Part shown: positions 1 to 9,754 of the stretch, piece by piece
How the letters are laid out: each line of letters begins with the position of its first letter
Numbering within the stretch: the stretch's first letter is position 1
Assembly (NCBI RefSeq): GCF_027924185.1
Contig: NZ_BRVO01000001.1
Location: 434,001 to 498,000 of the forward strand
Reading direction: 5' to 3'
From: Neptunitalea lumnitzerae
GTDB lineage: Bacteria > Bacteroidota > Bacteroidia > Flavobacteriales > Flavobacteriaceae
Length of the DNA stretch: 64,000 bases
The notes under the pieces: model-generated
What the model was told of the DNA's origin: nothing
Seen by the model: the letters and a program-made list of their open reading frames with translations, nothing else
Database searches by the model: none
Position numbers and translations under genes: made by a program

Positions 1-353
1 CTTTTGCTGATAAGATTTTAGTTATGAAGGCCGGAGAGGCACTTTCTTTCAGCACACCTAAAGAAGTATACAACAACCCTAAAAATACGTATACAGCAGC
101 GCTATTTGGCGATATCAACGTTTTAAACGGTAAAGACTTTGGTAAAACTGAGAAAGAAATTATTTGTTACCCTCATCAACTACACATAGTACCTGAAAAT
201 GGCACCCCTGCCATGGTAAAAGAATGTTACTACAGAGGCGCAGATTATCTAGTAATTGCCGAATTACAAAACGGACAACGCGTGTTTGTTGAGAGTAAAG
301 AACCGTATACAACAGATGCTAACATAGCACTTAATTTACTAACTAAACAATAG
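1..353 (+). CDS. ABC transporter ATP-binding protein, C-terminal part (5' end outside window)
   Basis: The open frame runs in from the left edge (first whole codon at base 3), so the ATG at 24 is internal and the Walker motifs lie outside. The visible start, FADKILVMKAG followed by STPKEVYNNP, is the typical end of the nucleotide-binding domain of iron/spermidine-type ABC ATPases. The remaining ~75 residues fit a TOBE-like C-terminal domain. Role by family: ATPase subunit of an importer at the inner face of the cytoplasmic membrane; the substrate cannot be read from this fragment. Its stop overlaps the end of the converging gene by 11 bases. Confidence 0.75.
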   Translation, partial: FADKILVMKAGEALSFSTPKEVYNNPKNTYTAALFGDINVLNGKDFGKTEKEIICYPHQLHIVPENGTPAMVKECYYRGADYLVIAELQNGQRVFVESKEPYTTDANIALNLLTKQ

Positions 354-822
354 CCTTTATAAGTATAGTTTTCCCCATAAAGGAAATCTCTTCTCCTACT
401 CTTTTGCCGATTAAAGCAACGGCAATTGGAGACTTTAACGAAACAGCATATACAACAGCGTCCTCACATTTTACAACACCTTGCCCAACAGATAATAGAT
501 AGATACCATTACTGGTATTTACCATGCTACCCAATCTAACAACATCCTGTTGCTTAATGGTATCTGCCAATATTCTGTTTACAATTTGCAGCTCTTGTTG
601 AATACTACCTATTTTGTGGCCCGTTTTTTCCATTTCAAGCTGAACCATGGCTCTACCGGTTTCATGTTTATCACCAGCAGTACTTTTAGTTTCTGAAAGT
701 AATGATTCCTGTAAATCTTTAATAGTGATTTCTAATACGTGAAGTTTGTCTGTTAAGCTAACCTTACAGTGTTCTAACACCCTATTTTTTAGTTGTTGCA
801 TCCTTATCCTTGTACTTATCAT
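343..822 (-). CDS. GreA/GreB-family transcription elongation factor-like protein
   Basis: 159 residues: an N-terminal helical, coiled-coil-like half containing the signature AGDKHETGRAM (about residues 48-58) and a C-terminal beta-rich half of GreA/GreB C-terminal type (VVYAVSLKSPIAVALIGKRVGEE). By family it would bind RNA polymerase through the secondary channel and rescue arrested complexes. This subfamily is widespread in Flavobacteriaceae and is often mislabelled 3-oxoacyl-ACP synthase; no ketosynthase motif is present. The start at 822 overlaps the upstream mtgA by 41 bases; the methionine at 801 (MQQLKNRV) is an equally good start with a 20-base overlap. Translational coupling with mtgA is likely. 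Confidence 0.75.
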   Translation of the reverse strand: MISTRIRMQQLKNRVLEHCKVSLTDKLHVLEITIKDLQESLLSETKSTAGDKHETGRAMVQLEMEKTGHKIGSIQQELQIVNRILADTIKQQDVVRLGSMVNTSNGIYLLSVGQGVVKCEDAVVYAVSLKSPIAVALIGKRVGEEISFMGKTILIKAIV

Positions 823-1495
823 AATTTAAACTACCCCCATGAAAACGCATTTGCTGTAAGGTCCAGGCAACTCTACCCTGTATATAAGGTGTAGGTGGGT
901 TAGCTCTATATTTTCTAGGGTTAGGCAAAATAGCAGCTAGCGCTGCTGCATTGCTTTTGGTTAGTTTACTAGCAGGTTTGGTAAACCAGTATTGTGAAGC
1001 AGCCTCTACTCCAAATACGCCATTACCCATTTCAATACTATTTAGGTAAACCTCCATAATGCGCTCTTTAGGCCAAATAAGCTCTATCAAGAATGTAAAA
1101 TATACTTCAAAGCCCTTACGTACCCAATTTCTTCCTTGCCACAAAAACACATTCTTAGCTGTTTGCTGACTAATGGTACTAGCACCTCTCACCTTTTTAC
1201 TTTTCTTATTGTGCTCCATAGCCTTTTCTATGGCGCCAAAATCAAACCCATGATGTTTTAAAAAATTCTGATCTTCACTACACACAACAGCAAGCTCCAT
1301 AGACGGTGCTATGTATTTTCGGGGTACCCAATCGTGTTTAATTTCAAACTGGTCATCGTCTTTATTTTCATAAGCCCTTATAGCCATTAAAGGCGTGTAA
1401 GGCACTGGTAAAAAACGATATGCCGTTACCCATAAAACGGTAATAACAATAAACCAAAAAATAATTTTAAGTATAAATCGGGTGAATTTTTTCAT
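782..1495 (-). CDS. mtgA: monofunctional biosynthetic peptidoglycan transglycosylase
   Basis: 237 residues, normal for MtgA. One N-terminal membrane anchor (about residues 8-28) is followed by a single GT51 domain. The catalytic motif EDQNF lies around E74, then GASTISQQTAKN, then KERIMEVYLN, all diagnostic of GT51. There is no penicillin-binding domain. It polymerises lipid II glycan strands at the periplasmic face of the inner membrane. It starts 3 bases after the end of the upstream FAD oxidoreductase and overlaps the downstream Gre-like gene, so the three form a compact operon. Confidence 0.92.
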   Translation of the reverse strand: MKKFTRFILKIIFWFIVITVLWVTAYRFLPVPYTPLMAIRAYENKDDDQFEIKHDWVPRKYIAPSMELAVVCSEDQNFLKHHGFDFGAIEKAMEHNKKSKKVRGASTISQQTAKNVFLWQGRNWVRKGFEVYFTFLIELIWPKERIMEVYLNSIEMGNGVFGVEAASQYWFTKPASKLTKSNAAALAAILPNPRKYRANPPTPYIQGRVAWTLQQMRFHGGSLNYDKYKDKDATTKK

Positions 1496-1498
1496 AAT

Positions 1499-2617
1499 TT
1501 ACGATGACGCTTCTAAAACTGCTAATTCTTTTCCTACCAAGGCACCTATGGCAATACCCATACCGCCCAAACGCACACCACAATACACATTGGTACTCAA
1601 CGACTTTAATACGGGCCTTTTGGCTGCGCCTACTCCCATAATACCGCTCCATCTGTGTGCTATTTCAAAATCGGTATCTGGTAAAATAACCGTTTCTAAT
1701 AATTCTTCTAACCGCTCTTGTATAAGTATAGTTTGTGCCATATTGGTTGTGGTTTCACCTGCAATATCTAAGTTTCTACCACCACCAAACAAAATGCGGT
1801 TATCAATATTTCTAAAATAATAATATCCTTCTTCTATATGAAATGTACCTTTTATAGCTAGATTAGGAATAGGTTCTGTTACCAAAACTTGTGCACGTGC
1901 AGGTTTAACATCGGTAATTCCTAAATCACCTGCATACCCATTGGTAGCTATAAACAAACGTTTCATTTTAAAATCAAATGCATTGGTAAACACTTCCACT
2001 CCATCGCCAAAATCATCAAACCCTTCTACAATAATGCTATTCAATATTTTAATACCTTTCATGTAGGCCAATTTTAGCAATTCAGCCATCATTTTACCAG
2101 TATCTAACTGCCCCTCTAAGGTGTTGCTAATATAGTAATCTTGTATTTTACCGAAACTAAAAATATTAGCTTCTTCCTGAAAAACATCTTGCTTAAAATA
2201 AGGCTTCAAAATTTGGTTTACCCGTTCACGCTGTTCCAAACAAGATTCATAAAACTCAGGGTCACCTTTCAAAAAAATCTCATGTCCTCCATAGTTTTTA
2301 TAATCCATAGCCTTATCTCCAATAAGTGCTCTAAGCGCTTGTAAACCTTCCCATCTACTAGTAGCCAAGTGCACCATTTCCTCTTCACTATGAGTATTCA
2401 TGTCATTCAGTAGTTCAGACAAACTACCAAAACAAGCAAATCCGGCATTTTTAGTACTTGCCCCCATAGGTAGCATCCCTTTCTCTAAGATAAGAATAGA
2501 TGCATCAGGATATTTTTCTTGTAATGTTATAGCACAATTAAGTCCTACAATACCACTACCTACAATAGCAATATCTATGTCCTGTATCCAATTTTTTAAT
2601 TCCCAATAGCTAAACAT
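1499..2617 (-). CDS. FAD-dependent oxidoreductase (DAO family)
   Basis: 372 residues. The N-terminus holds a Rossmann FAD-binding motif (AIVGSGIVGLNCA, residues about 18-30), followed by an acidic residue ending strand 2 and a DAO-type substrate domain. The C-terminus has the second FAD contact region (GVRLGGMGIAIGALVGKELA). The family oxidises amino acids or related amines in the cytoplasm; the substrate cannot be read. The start MFSYWELKNW is the first methionine of the frame and is preceded by an A/T-rich leader. It heads the group with mtgA and the Gre-like gene. Confidence 0.8.
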   Translation of the reverse strand: MFSYWELKNWIQDIDIAIVGSGIVGLNCAITLQEKYPDASILILEKGMLPMGASTKNAGFACFGSLSELLNDMNTHSEEEMVHLATSRWEGLQALRALIGDKAMDYKNYGGHEIFLKGDPEFYESCLEQRERVNQILKPYFKQDVFQEEANIFSFGKIQDYYISNTLEGQLDTGKMMAELLKLAYMKGIKILNSIIVEGFDDFGDGVEVFTNAFDFKMKRLFIATNGYAGDLGITDVKPARAQVLVTEPIPNLAIKGTFHIEEGYYYFRNIDNRILFGGGRNLDIAGETTTNMAQTILIQERLEELLETVILPDTDFEIAHRWSGIMGVGAAKRPVLKSLSTNVYCGVRLGGMGIAIGALVGKELAVLEASS

Positions 2618-2673
2618 ATGTATATTTTTCTATTAAAGATAACAAATAAAACAGGACGTTAACACACTTTAAA

Positions 2674-4008
2674 TCACCTAATTAATAATTCTACGAAATT
2701 TGCTACCGAACCATTAAAGTTTAATTCACCATCAATAGTATATACAGCACCCGACGAATTCACCTGTAGTTCTAAATTCTGTAAGTCTTTCGCATAATCA
2801 CTAAAAGCATTAAGTTCCTTATACTGAAACAATGTATTAAAGTTAACAAACAGATATAGTATACTATCATCTGGTAAGTTTAAATCTAAATCCCTACTTA
2901 CATCAAAATTGGTGGTACACTTTAAAGAAGTAGTAGTGTTATTTACCAACAAGGTGTAAAGCGGAAATACTTCCTTATTCACTATACTATCTTTCACTAT
3001 CTGCTGTGTTCTTAAATAATGCTCTAAATCTTCAACAGCATCACCTGCGTCTAATTGCATTTGAATGTTGGGAACCGTTACATTGTTATAGCTCACCACA
3101 GGTATCTTTTCGAAATCATCATTATACTCATAGGTAACAGCAGATTCTTGTTGGTTGGTAACACCTTTTACCTCTAGCCCAAAATTATTACTGTATTTTG
3201 CTATACTATCATAGGTTAATTGGTAGCCTCCTATATTAAAATTACCATTAGCCATATAAGGGGCTCCGTGCATCAAAAACTTGATAGCAACAGTAGTATC
3301 TCTTTTAAATGGCTTAATAACATCTGATTGTTTCCTCTTTCTAAATACTCCTTCCCAAACTCCATCTATTTCAATATGTGACCTACTTATATCAATTGCT
3401 ATATGGTCAATAGCTGAGCTACCCAAAATGGTAACATCGTTATCAGCTTCTTTTATGCTATTAAAAAGGTATTCCTCTTCTGAAAGAAACAAATGATCTA
3501 CCAATACCAAATGAAAGACATCTTGAACCTTTTCTTTACTAGCAGCATAGCAAATTACCATTTTATCATTAGTTAACGCTGCACTCCACTGGTAATCATT
3601 CTTCATTAAATAAGTATAGCCTAAAGAATCTGACATTTGTTGAAAATGGTATTTCTTTTTTAAAAAATTGCTAGCATCCAATGAGTCCCATATTGGTAAT
3701 GTGGTAAAAATGGTAGTGCTTTTTTTGTTCTTAACAGTATATAACAACACATTTGCAGGCACGTAAATACCCGTATTTAAATGTTCTTTGTCTATATCAT
3801 CAACACTCTCTACCTCTCCTTTTACCTTAGATAAAAAGTACTCTATAGCTAAATCATCTACCTTTACCTTTACAACCTTATCAACATTTGCTGGCAATAC
3901 GTTTATATAAGATTTATACTCTCTATACCCTAATACTACATAAAAAATAAGGAGTAGCACCAATAAAATTGGTACTACTCCTTTAAAGATTTTTTTAAGT
4001 ATCTTCAT
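2674..4008 (-). CDS. membrane-anchored envelope protein of unknown function
   Basis: 444 residues with one N-terminal membrane segment (about residues 10-27, very rich in I/L/V) and no other clear hydrophobic stretch, so most of the protein is probably periplasmic. No enzyme motif recognised. After the anchor comes a P-A-N-V-D-K-V-V-K-V pattern that resembles P-Q-N-A-N-A-V-V-S-A near the N-terminus of the preceding gene product, and both are rich in short beta strands and SLxY-type repeats, suggesting related folds. The ATG directly abuts the stop codon of the upstream gene, indicating coupled translation. Confidence 0.7.
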   Translation of the reverse strand: MKILKKIFKGVVPILLVLLLIFYVVLGYREYKSYINVLPANVDKVVKVKVDDLAIEYFLSKVKGEVESVDDIDKEHLNTGIYVPANVLLYTVKNKKSTTIFTTLPIWDSLDASNFLKKKYHFQQMSDSLGYTYLMKNDYQWSAALTNDKMVICYAASKEKVQDVFHLVLVDHLFLSEEEYLFNSIKEADNDVTILGSSAIDHIAIDISRSHIEIDGVWEGVFRKRKQSDVIKPFKRDTTVAIKFLMHGAPYMANGNFNIGGYQLTYDSIAKYSNNFGLEVKGVTNQQESAVTYEYNDDFEKIPVVSYNNVTVPNIQMQLDAGDAVEDLEHYLRTQQIVKDSIVNKEVFPLYTLLVNNTTTSLKCTTNFDVSRDLDLNLPDDSILYLFVNFNTLFQYKELNAFSDYAKDLQNLELQVNSSGAVYTIDGELNFNGSVANFVELLIR

Positions 4009-5943
4009 TTATCTTGGCATATTTTGAATCACATCAAAAAAGTATTTTAACCCATTTTCATGACCTGCAGGAATGGTCCATTTATAAGTACCCTCCATAC
4101 GGTTCCCTTTAACTTTAGAAGTTTCTAAGCTAAGCTCTCCAAAATTTTCTAATAAGTACAATACCATTTTCATCTCACCAATACTCATATCTTCTACCGG
4201 TAATTCTTGCGACATTCTATCGGCGTTAAAATAGGCAGAAAACTTACTCTTAGTTAGCATATCTTTATGTGCATCTGAAACTTTTGCCACAAAATTACCA
4301 GACGTAATTTGCGACATACTCTCTGAAGAATTACCCATAAAAATAATTCCATTTTTTATAGTAAGGTATACATTAAAAGGCACATCAACTGGCGTATCAA
4401 TTTCGTAATACCCACCCATATTTTCAATCACGTGCTTTTCAACACCATAAGCTATAAGTCTATTTAACAAAGAAGTATCATCTGAAGAAGCCATTACTAA
4501 AAAGTCTGGTACTTTCTCCATTTTGGTATCAGTTACCTCTACATAATTAAAGTCTTCATCATAGTCATACGTAGTATATGTTACCTCTTCTTCATATATA
4601 CCATTAAATACAAATAGAGCATCTCCTTTCACAACATCTCCAATAGCCTCTTCATCTAATAATAATGAAAATAGGTCAGCAAAAATATCTACCACTTCAG
4701 TGTCTAACTGAGGTACATTTGGCATGTACTTAGTTAAAAGTTTAGGATATACTTTTAACGTTTCTTCCGTATTAATAGCAAATGCCATATAACCTATCGC
4801 TTTGTCCTCATTAATATAATTTAAAAAGTCTGAATTCAACTTTCTATCATATATCTTCTTATACATATCCGCCATTTCATCACTGAAATTAGAGGTCATT
4901 TTCACTGTAATATCCTTATCATTAATATAAAAATTGTTTGATAAAGAAAACTCCTTATACATATCGCTCATCATGGTTGCATCTAAATTAGCATACCCAG
5001 ACAAACCACTAAAAAATGCCTCCATCATAGCAGACATATCTGCCATATACAATGAAAGTTCTGCTTTATCATCAATCTGCTTTCTATACTCTTTATTCTT
5101 TAAGATAGAAGATTTACCATCTGCTCTTAAATATTCCTTAGCTTTTGCAAAGCTCCAAGCAGCAGCAAGTTGTTTCTTAATTTTATCATTTTCAGAAGGC
5201 TCTGCCGGCTCATATTCATAATCGTAGTCATACTCATAATCGTACGCGGTAGAATCCTGAGGTATTGTTTCAATCACTTCTTCTTCAATTACCACTTCCT
5301 CCGCTACTTCCACGTCTTCTACACTTTCTATCTCCACCTCTTCTACTTCGGTGTCATCTGGGTAAACAGTAGTTTCCTCAGGCTCTTTTTCTGCATTCTC
5401 TGCCAACCATGCTTCGAGAGAAAACGGCTCTTCAACCTCTAATCCGTAACGTGCAGCTACTTCCTCTTTGTTCAGATAATCGTTATTTAAAACACCGTTC
5501 ACAAAAGCTACATACTCCTTTGTCCATAACATTACAGGAGCCGTTTGCTCTCCTCCAAAAGTGTGAAATTCTTGTTCTTGCACAATCTCTGAACCTTCCA
5601 TACCTGCAAAAAACACCTCTAACTTATCACTATTAGATACAGGTAAAATAACTACATGGTAGGTAATACTATCGGTAACCTGCATAAAGTACTGGGTAGA
5701 AGCATTTAAATTAATACCAGCATCTGCTAACGAGGTTGATGTTTCAGAAAAACGTTGAATCATAGGTATTAATGACTTTCCTAATAACGACTCATCTAAT
5801 TCTACAACAGACATGAGCTCTAATAGGTTTTCACCATTAGCCGAAACAACGGCATTTGCATTTTGCGGAACCTTCTCTATAGTGTTCTGCGATTGCATTG
5901 AAAAGGTTGCACCTAACAAGGCACATAAAAGAAACTTTTTCAT
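4009..5943 (-). CDS. secreted protein of unknown function, DUF4836-like, with an acidic Asp/Glu/Tyr-rich insert
   Basis: 644 residues. A signal peptide (MKKFLLCALLGATFSMQSQ) indicates export. The N-terminal pattern VPQNANAVVSANGENLLEL resembles the start of Bacteroidota DUF4836 proteins; this is a resemblance only. About residues 190-255 form a strikingly acidic, low-complexity insert (many E, V, D, ending in alternating D-Y and E-Y), probably disordered and possibly cation-binding. It lies between a lipoprotein gene (6 bases upstream) and a membrane-anchored gene (directly abutting), so the three products probably act together in the envelope. No catalytic motif seen. Confidence 0.7.
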   Translation of the reverse strand: MKKFLLCALLGATFSMQSQNTIEKVPQNANAVVSANGENLLELMSVVELDESLLGKSLIPMIQRFSETSTSLADAGINLNASTQYFMQVTDSITYHVVILPVSNSDKLEVFFAGMEGSEIVQEQEFHTFGGEQTAPVMLWTKEYVAFVNGVLNNDYLNKEEVAARYGLEVEEPFSLEAWLAENAEKEPEETTVYPDDTEVEEVEIESVEDVEVAEEVVIEEEVIETIPQDSTAYDYEYDYDYEYEPAEPSENDKIKKQLAAAWSFAKAKEYLRADGKSSILKNKEYRKQIDDKAELSLYMADMSAMMEAFFSGLSGYANLDATMMSDMYKEFSLSNNFYINDKDITVKMTSNFSDEMADMYKKIYDRKLNSDFLNYINEDKAIGYMAFAINTEETLKVYPKLLTKYMPNVPQLDTEVVDIFADLFSLLLDEEAIGDVVKGDALFVFNGIYEEEVTYTTYDYDEDFNYVEVTDTKMEKVPDFLVMASSDDTSLLNRLIAYGVEKHVIENMGGYYEIDTPVDVPFNVYLTIKNGIIFMGNSSESMSQITSGNFVAKVSDAHKDMLTKSKFSAYFNADRMSQELPVEDMSIGEMKMVLYLLENFGELSLETSKVKGNRMEGTYKWTIPAGHENGLKYFFDVIQNMPR

Positions 5944-5948
5944 AGGTA

Positions 5949-6623
5949 TTATTTGGTTAGTTGAATTGTATTTTCAATTGATGATTCTCCGTTAATAATA
6001 TGGGTTATGGGCAAACGCATCATCATCGCCTTTTTTGACTTTGATAGTTTAGCCTGTTGGTTGCTATAGGTTGAAACTTCAGTATCAAACCTGTATATAA
6101 CTGTATACGTAGCATTATTAAATACCGCTTTATCAGCGGATTTTAAGGTATTAAAATCTTTTTTTAGTTTGGGCGCATATGCAAAATGCCTCTTAAATAA
6201 TTTGGAAGCCAAATTAAAATCGTACGATTTAAAGGTACCTTTCATACGCTGCTTATCCCAAAGACTTTGTGAAAAGCTATTGATATTATCTACTTGTTTA
6301 AAATTACAACCGAGTGTAATAATATAACTATCATAATCTACGGTATAGGTAACATTTGAAATGCCATTGGCTTTTTTAAGCTCTTTAACCAAATATGTAA
6401 CCTCTTCGGTAATAGCTGCTTTAGAGGGCACTTTATAGCCTTGTACGCTATCTAAAAGCATCACAGAAGCCAATTTAGACTTGCTTTGACTAGCATTAAA
6501 GGTGAGTAAAATTTTACCCGATCCATTTTCATGCAGGGTTACCTCTTCTATAATCTCAAAACACGAGGTAAAGACTACGGAAATTAGTAGTATTAAGAAG
6601 ATGCGCACGGTAAAATTTCTCAT
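5949..6623 (-). CDS. putative lipoprotein of unknown function
   Basis: 224 residues. The N-terminus has a signal peptide ending in a lipobox (VVFTSC, Cys21), so the mature protein is probably lipid-anchored. The first mature stretch (EEVTLHENGSGKILLTFN) resembles small Bacteroidota and actinobacterial lipoproteins that begin with a TVNxDGSG-like strand. No enzymatic motif. It is the first gene of a co-oriented run with the two following unknown envelope genes; a promoter would lie in the short gap up to 6672. Confidence 0.65.
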   Translation of the reverse strand: MRNFTVRIFLILLISVVFTSCFEIIEEVTLHENGSGKILLTFNASQSKSKLASVMLLDSVQGYKVPSKAAITEEVTYLVKELKKANGISNVTYTVDYDSYIITLGCNFKQVDNINSFSQSLWDKQRMKGTFKSYDFNLASKLFKRHFAYAPKLKKDFNTLKSADKAVFNNATYTVIYRFDTEVSTYSNQQAKLSKSKKAMMMRLPITHIINGESSIENTIQLTK

Positions 6624-6672
6624 TATTTAACAGGTAGTTGTGCCAAATATAAAAATTTACCTGCAAACCATA

Positions 6673-6703
6673 TAAAAAAAAGCTCCCGATATTGGGAGCT
6701 TTA
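6673..6703 (-). terminator. intrinsic terminator after accC
   Basis: Read on the minus strand, a 7-bp stem AGCTCCC/GGGAGCT with a 6-base loop is followed by eight T. It lies directly downstream of accC (stop at 6711) and upstream of the lipoprotein gene, so it separates the two transcription units. Confidence 0.85.
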
Positions 6704-6710
6704 AAGTATC

Positions 6711-8057
6711 TTATTCTTTTTCTTTCATTTCGAAAGTTTCCATGAACTTAGTGGTATAATTACCCGAAACATAAGCCGGATCATCCATTAATTGTCTATG
6801 GAAAGGAATGGTAGTTTTAATACCTTCAATTACAAACTCATCTAAAGCACGCTTCATTTTATTGATAGCCTCTTCTCTAGTTTGAGCAGTTGTAATCAAT
6901 TTAGCAATCATAGAATCGTAATTAGGCGGAATTACATAATCACTATACACGTGTGTATCTAAACGTACACCATGACCTCCTGGTGCGTGTAATGTAGTAA
7001 TTTTACCTGGTGACGGTCTAAAATCGTTATAAGGGTCTTCCGCATTAATTCTACATTCAATAGAATGTAATTTAGGGAAGTAGTTTTTACCAGAAATTGG
7101 CACACCAGAAGCCACTAAAATTTGCTCTCTGATTAAATCGTAGTCAATAACCTGCTCTGTAATCGGGTGCTCTACCTGAATACGAGTGTTCATTTCCATA
7201 AAATAGAAATTACGGTGTTTATCAACTAAGAATTCAATAGTACCAGCACCTTCATACTTAATAAACTCTGCTGCTTTTACAGCCGCCTCACCCATTTGCT
7301 GACGTAATTCGTCTGTCATAAAAGGTGAAGGAGTTTCTTCTGTAAGTTTTTGGTGTCTTCTTTGTACTGAACAGTCTCTTTCAGATAAGTGACAAGCTTT
7401 ACCGTACTGGTCTCCAATAACCTGTATTTCTATATGGCGAGGCTCTTCAATAAGCTTCTCCATATACATACCATCGTTACCAAATGAAGCAGCAGCTTCT
7501 TGTCTAGCGCTTTCCCATGCTTTTTTAAGATCCTCTTTTTTCCACACGGCGCGCATACCTTTACCACCACCACCGGCAGTAGCTTTTAGCATTACCGGAT
7601 ATCCCATATCCGTTGCCAGTTGCTCAGCTACCTCATAAGAAGGTATAATACCATCAGAACCAGGTACCGTAGGTACACCAGCTTCCTTCATGGTAGCTTT
7701 TGCTGTAGCCTTATCACCCATTTGGTCAATCATTTCTGCAGAAGCACCAATGAATTTGATACCATGTTCAGCACAAATTCTAGAAAAATTGGCATTCTCA
7801 GAAAGGAAACCATATCCTGGGTGAATAGCATCTGCATTGGTAATTTCTGCAGCAGCTATAATATTAGGAATTTTCAAGTATGAATCTTTACTTGGAGCGG
7901 GTCCTATACAAACCGCTTCGTCTGCAAATCTAACATGAAGACTTTCTGCATCGGCAGTTGAATAAACTGCTACGGTTTTAATCCCCATTTCTCTACAGGT
8001 TCTTATAACACGTAGGGCAATCTCTCCTCTGTTAGCTATTAATACTTTTTTAAACAT
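6711..8057 (-). CDS. accC: biotin carboxylase subunit of acetyl-CoA carboxylase
   Basis: 448 residues, the usual length. It begins [20 protein letters not shown], the hallmark start of biotin carboxylases, and carries the glycine-rich ATP-grasp loop ([12 protein letters not shown]), the HIEIQVIGD motif, the [14 protein letters not shown] catalytic region and RINAEDP. It carboxylates the biotin on AccB with ATP and bicarbonate, the first step of fatty-acid synthesis, in the cytoplasm. It follows accB by 89 bases and ends at a strong terminator, in a fabH-accB-accC unit. Confidence 0.97.
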   Translation of the reverse strand: MFKKVLIANRGEIALRVIRTCREMGIKTVAVYSTADAESLHVRFADEAVCIGPAPSKDSYLKIPNIIAAAEITNADAIHPGYGFLSENANFSRICAEHGIKFIGASAEMIDQMGDKATAKATMKEAGVPTVPGSDGIIPSYEVAEQLATDMGYPVMLKATAGGGGKGMRAVWKKEDLKKAWESARQEAAASFGNDGMYMEKLIEEPRHIEIQVIGDQYGKACHLSERDCSVQRRHQKLTEETPSPFMTDELRQQMGEAAVKAAEFIKYEGAGTIEFLVDKHRNFYFMEMNTRIQVEHPITEQVIDYDLIREQILVASGVPISGKNYFPKLHSIECRINAEDPYNDFRPSPGKITTLHAPGGHGVRLDTHVYSDYVIPPNYDSMIAKLITTAQTREEAINKMKRALDEFVIEGIKTTIPFHRQLMDDPAYVSGNYTTKFMETFEMKEKE

Positions 8058-8146
8058 CTGTCGAATTCTTAAATGTGAATGTTACTTTTATCAAACTCTT
8101 ACACCGGTATGTTGGTTACCGGCAGAACACAATCAATTTAAAATTC

Positions 8147-8632
8147 TTAAGACGGATCTACTAAGAATAAAGGCTGATCGAACTCTACAGGACTTGAATC
8201 ATCTACCAAGACCTTCACAATTTTACCTGAAACTTCAGATTCAATTTCGTTGAAAAGTTTCATTGCTTCTATTACACAAAGCACATCTCCTTTAGAAATA
8301 GTACTACCTACTTCAACAAACGAAGGTTTGTCTGGTGATGGCTTTCTGTAGAAAGTTCCAATGATAGGAGATTTCACAGTTATATATTTCGAATTTTCAT
8401 CTTCTTTAGTTTCTACTGCAGCAGCAGGTGTTGAAGGTGTTACTGGCTGCGGAGCCGGTGCTTGAGGTAATGCCTGCCCCATTGGAATTTGCTGTAGTAC
8501 TCTAGTCTCTGTTTTAGACTCTTCTACACCAGTTTTAATGGTAATTTTAACATCCTCCATCTCCAGTTTTACTTCACTGGCGCCAGATTTGGCTACAAAT
8601 TTAATCAGATTTTGAATATCTTTAATATCCAT
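8147..8632 (-). CDS. accB: biotin carboxyl carrier protein of acetyl-CoA carboxylase
   Basis: I choose the start at 8632 (MDIKDIQNLI), giving 161 residues as in the family; the longer frame to 8701 would overlap fabH and adds an atypical leader. An N-terminal domain is followed by a Pro/Ala-rich linker (about residues 50-75) and a C-terminal biotinyl domain with the biotinylation motif EAMKLFNEIES; the acceptor lysine is about K125. It carries the carboxyl group between AccC and the carboxyltransferase. The gene begins 16 bases after fabH. Confidence 0.96.
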   Translation of the reverse strand: MDIKDIQNLIKFVAKSGASEVKLEMEDVKITIKTGVEESKTETRVLQQIPMGQALPQAPAPQPVTPSTPAAAVETKEDENSKYITVKSPIIGTFYRKPSPDKPSFVEVGSTISKGDVLCVIEAMKLFNEIESEVSGKIVKVLVDDSSPVEFDQPLFLVDPS

Positions 8633-8648
8633 AATTTTAGGTTTTATT

Positions 8649-9644
8649 TTATGAATTATAAGCCCATTTGATATAAATGGACCCCCAAGTAAATCCTCCA
8701 CCGAAAGCAGCGAAGACTAGGTTATCTCCTTTATGAAGCTGCTTCTCGTAATCGTTAAGTAATAAGGGTAACGTTGCAGAGGTTGTATTTCCGTATTTGT
8801 GTATATTAATCATTACCTTATCTTCAGCAACTCCCATACGTTGGGCAGTAGCATCGATAATTCGTTTGTTAGCCTGGTGTGGTACCAACCAGTTAACATC
8901 TTCATCAGAAAGTTCATTACGCATCATAATTTTCTCGGCAACATCTGCCATGTTAGAAACCGCATGTTTAAATACGTTTCTTCCATCTTGAAAAACATAA
9001 TGCTGTTTGTTTTTCACAGTTTCTTCTGAAGCTGGTAATAAAGAACCACCTGCTTCAATTTTTAAAAACTCTCTTCCTATACCATCACTTCTAAGGTATT
9101 CATCTACAAAACCTAATCCTTCATTATTAGGTTCAAATAATACAGCTCCAGCACCGTCTCCAAAAATAATACAGGTTGCACGGTCAGTGTAATCTAAAAT
9201 AGACGACATTTTATCTGCACCAATAAGCAATACCTTTTTATATCTTCCAGACTCTATATAGCTGGCCGCTGATGACATTCCGTATAAGAAACTAGAACAA
9301 GCTGCTTGCAAATCAAATGCAAAAGCATTGGTAGCCCCTATTTCAGATGCCACATAAGCAGCAGTTGCTGCAACAGGCATATCAGGTGTAGCTGTAGCTA
9401 CAATAATTAAGTCAATCTCTTCTGCTTTAATACCTCTTTTTTCAAGTAGGTTCTCGGCAGCCTTAATGGCCATATAAGAAGTTCCCTTGTTTGGGTCTTT
9501 TAAAATTCTTCTTTCTTTAATACCTGTTCTAGTGGTAATCCATTCATCGTTTGTATCAACCATCGTTTCCAAAATGGCATTGGTTAATACAAAATCAGGC
9601 AGGTACGCTCCTACAGCGGTTATGGCTGCTGTTATATTTTCCAT
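8649..9644 (-). CDS. fabH: beta-ketoacyl-ACP synthase III
   Basis: 331 residues. The catalytic triad of KAS III is visible: Cys in DLQAACSSFLYG (about C116), His in LVPHQANKRI and Asn in GNTTSATLPLLL; the N-terminal ITAVGAYLPDFVLTN is also typical. It condenses acetyl-CoA with malonyl-ACP to start fatty-acid chains. It heads a fabH-accB-accC unit and lies downstream of rpmF, but a terminator sits between them, so fabH probably has its own promoter in 9645-9754. Confidence 0.96.
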   Translation of the reverse strand: MENITAAITAVGAYLPDFVLTNAILETMVDTNDEWITTRTGIKERRILKDPNKGTSYMAIKAAENLLEKRGIKAEEIDLIIVATATPDMPVAATAAYVASEIGATNAFAFDLQAACSSFLYGMSSAASYIESGRYKKVLLIGADKMSSILDYTDRATCIIFGDGAGAVLFEPNNEGLGFVDEYLRSDGIGREFLKIEAGGSLLPASEETVKNKQHYVFQDGRNVFKHAVSNMADVAEKIMMRNELSDEDVNWLVPHQANKRIIDATAQRMGVAEDKVMINIHKYGNTTSATLPLLLNDYEKQLHKGDNLVFAAFGGGFTWGSIYIKWAYNS

Positions 9645-9754
9645 AAATACGTTTTTTCAAAAAAGCAAAACAGATGCAAAATTAAGTGAAAATAGTAAAA
9701 AAACACCATTTTTTTGAAAAAAAAGGATTTTTTAACCCCAAAATGCTCATATAC

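Noticed and set aside
1482-1820. 112-residue plus-strand ORF inside the FAD oxidoreductase
   Set aside because: Shadow frame of a gene with clear FAD-binding motifs on the other strand.
5170-5442. 90-residue plus-strand ORF opposite the acidic insert
   Set aside because: Repetitive antisense of the Glu/Asp/Tyr codons; Phe/Ile/Leu-rich without a start context.
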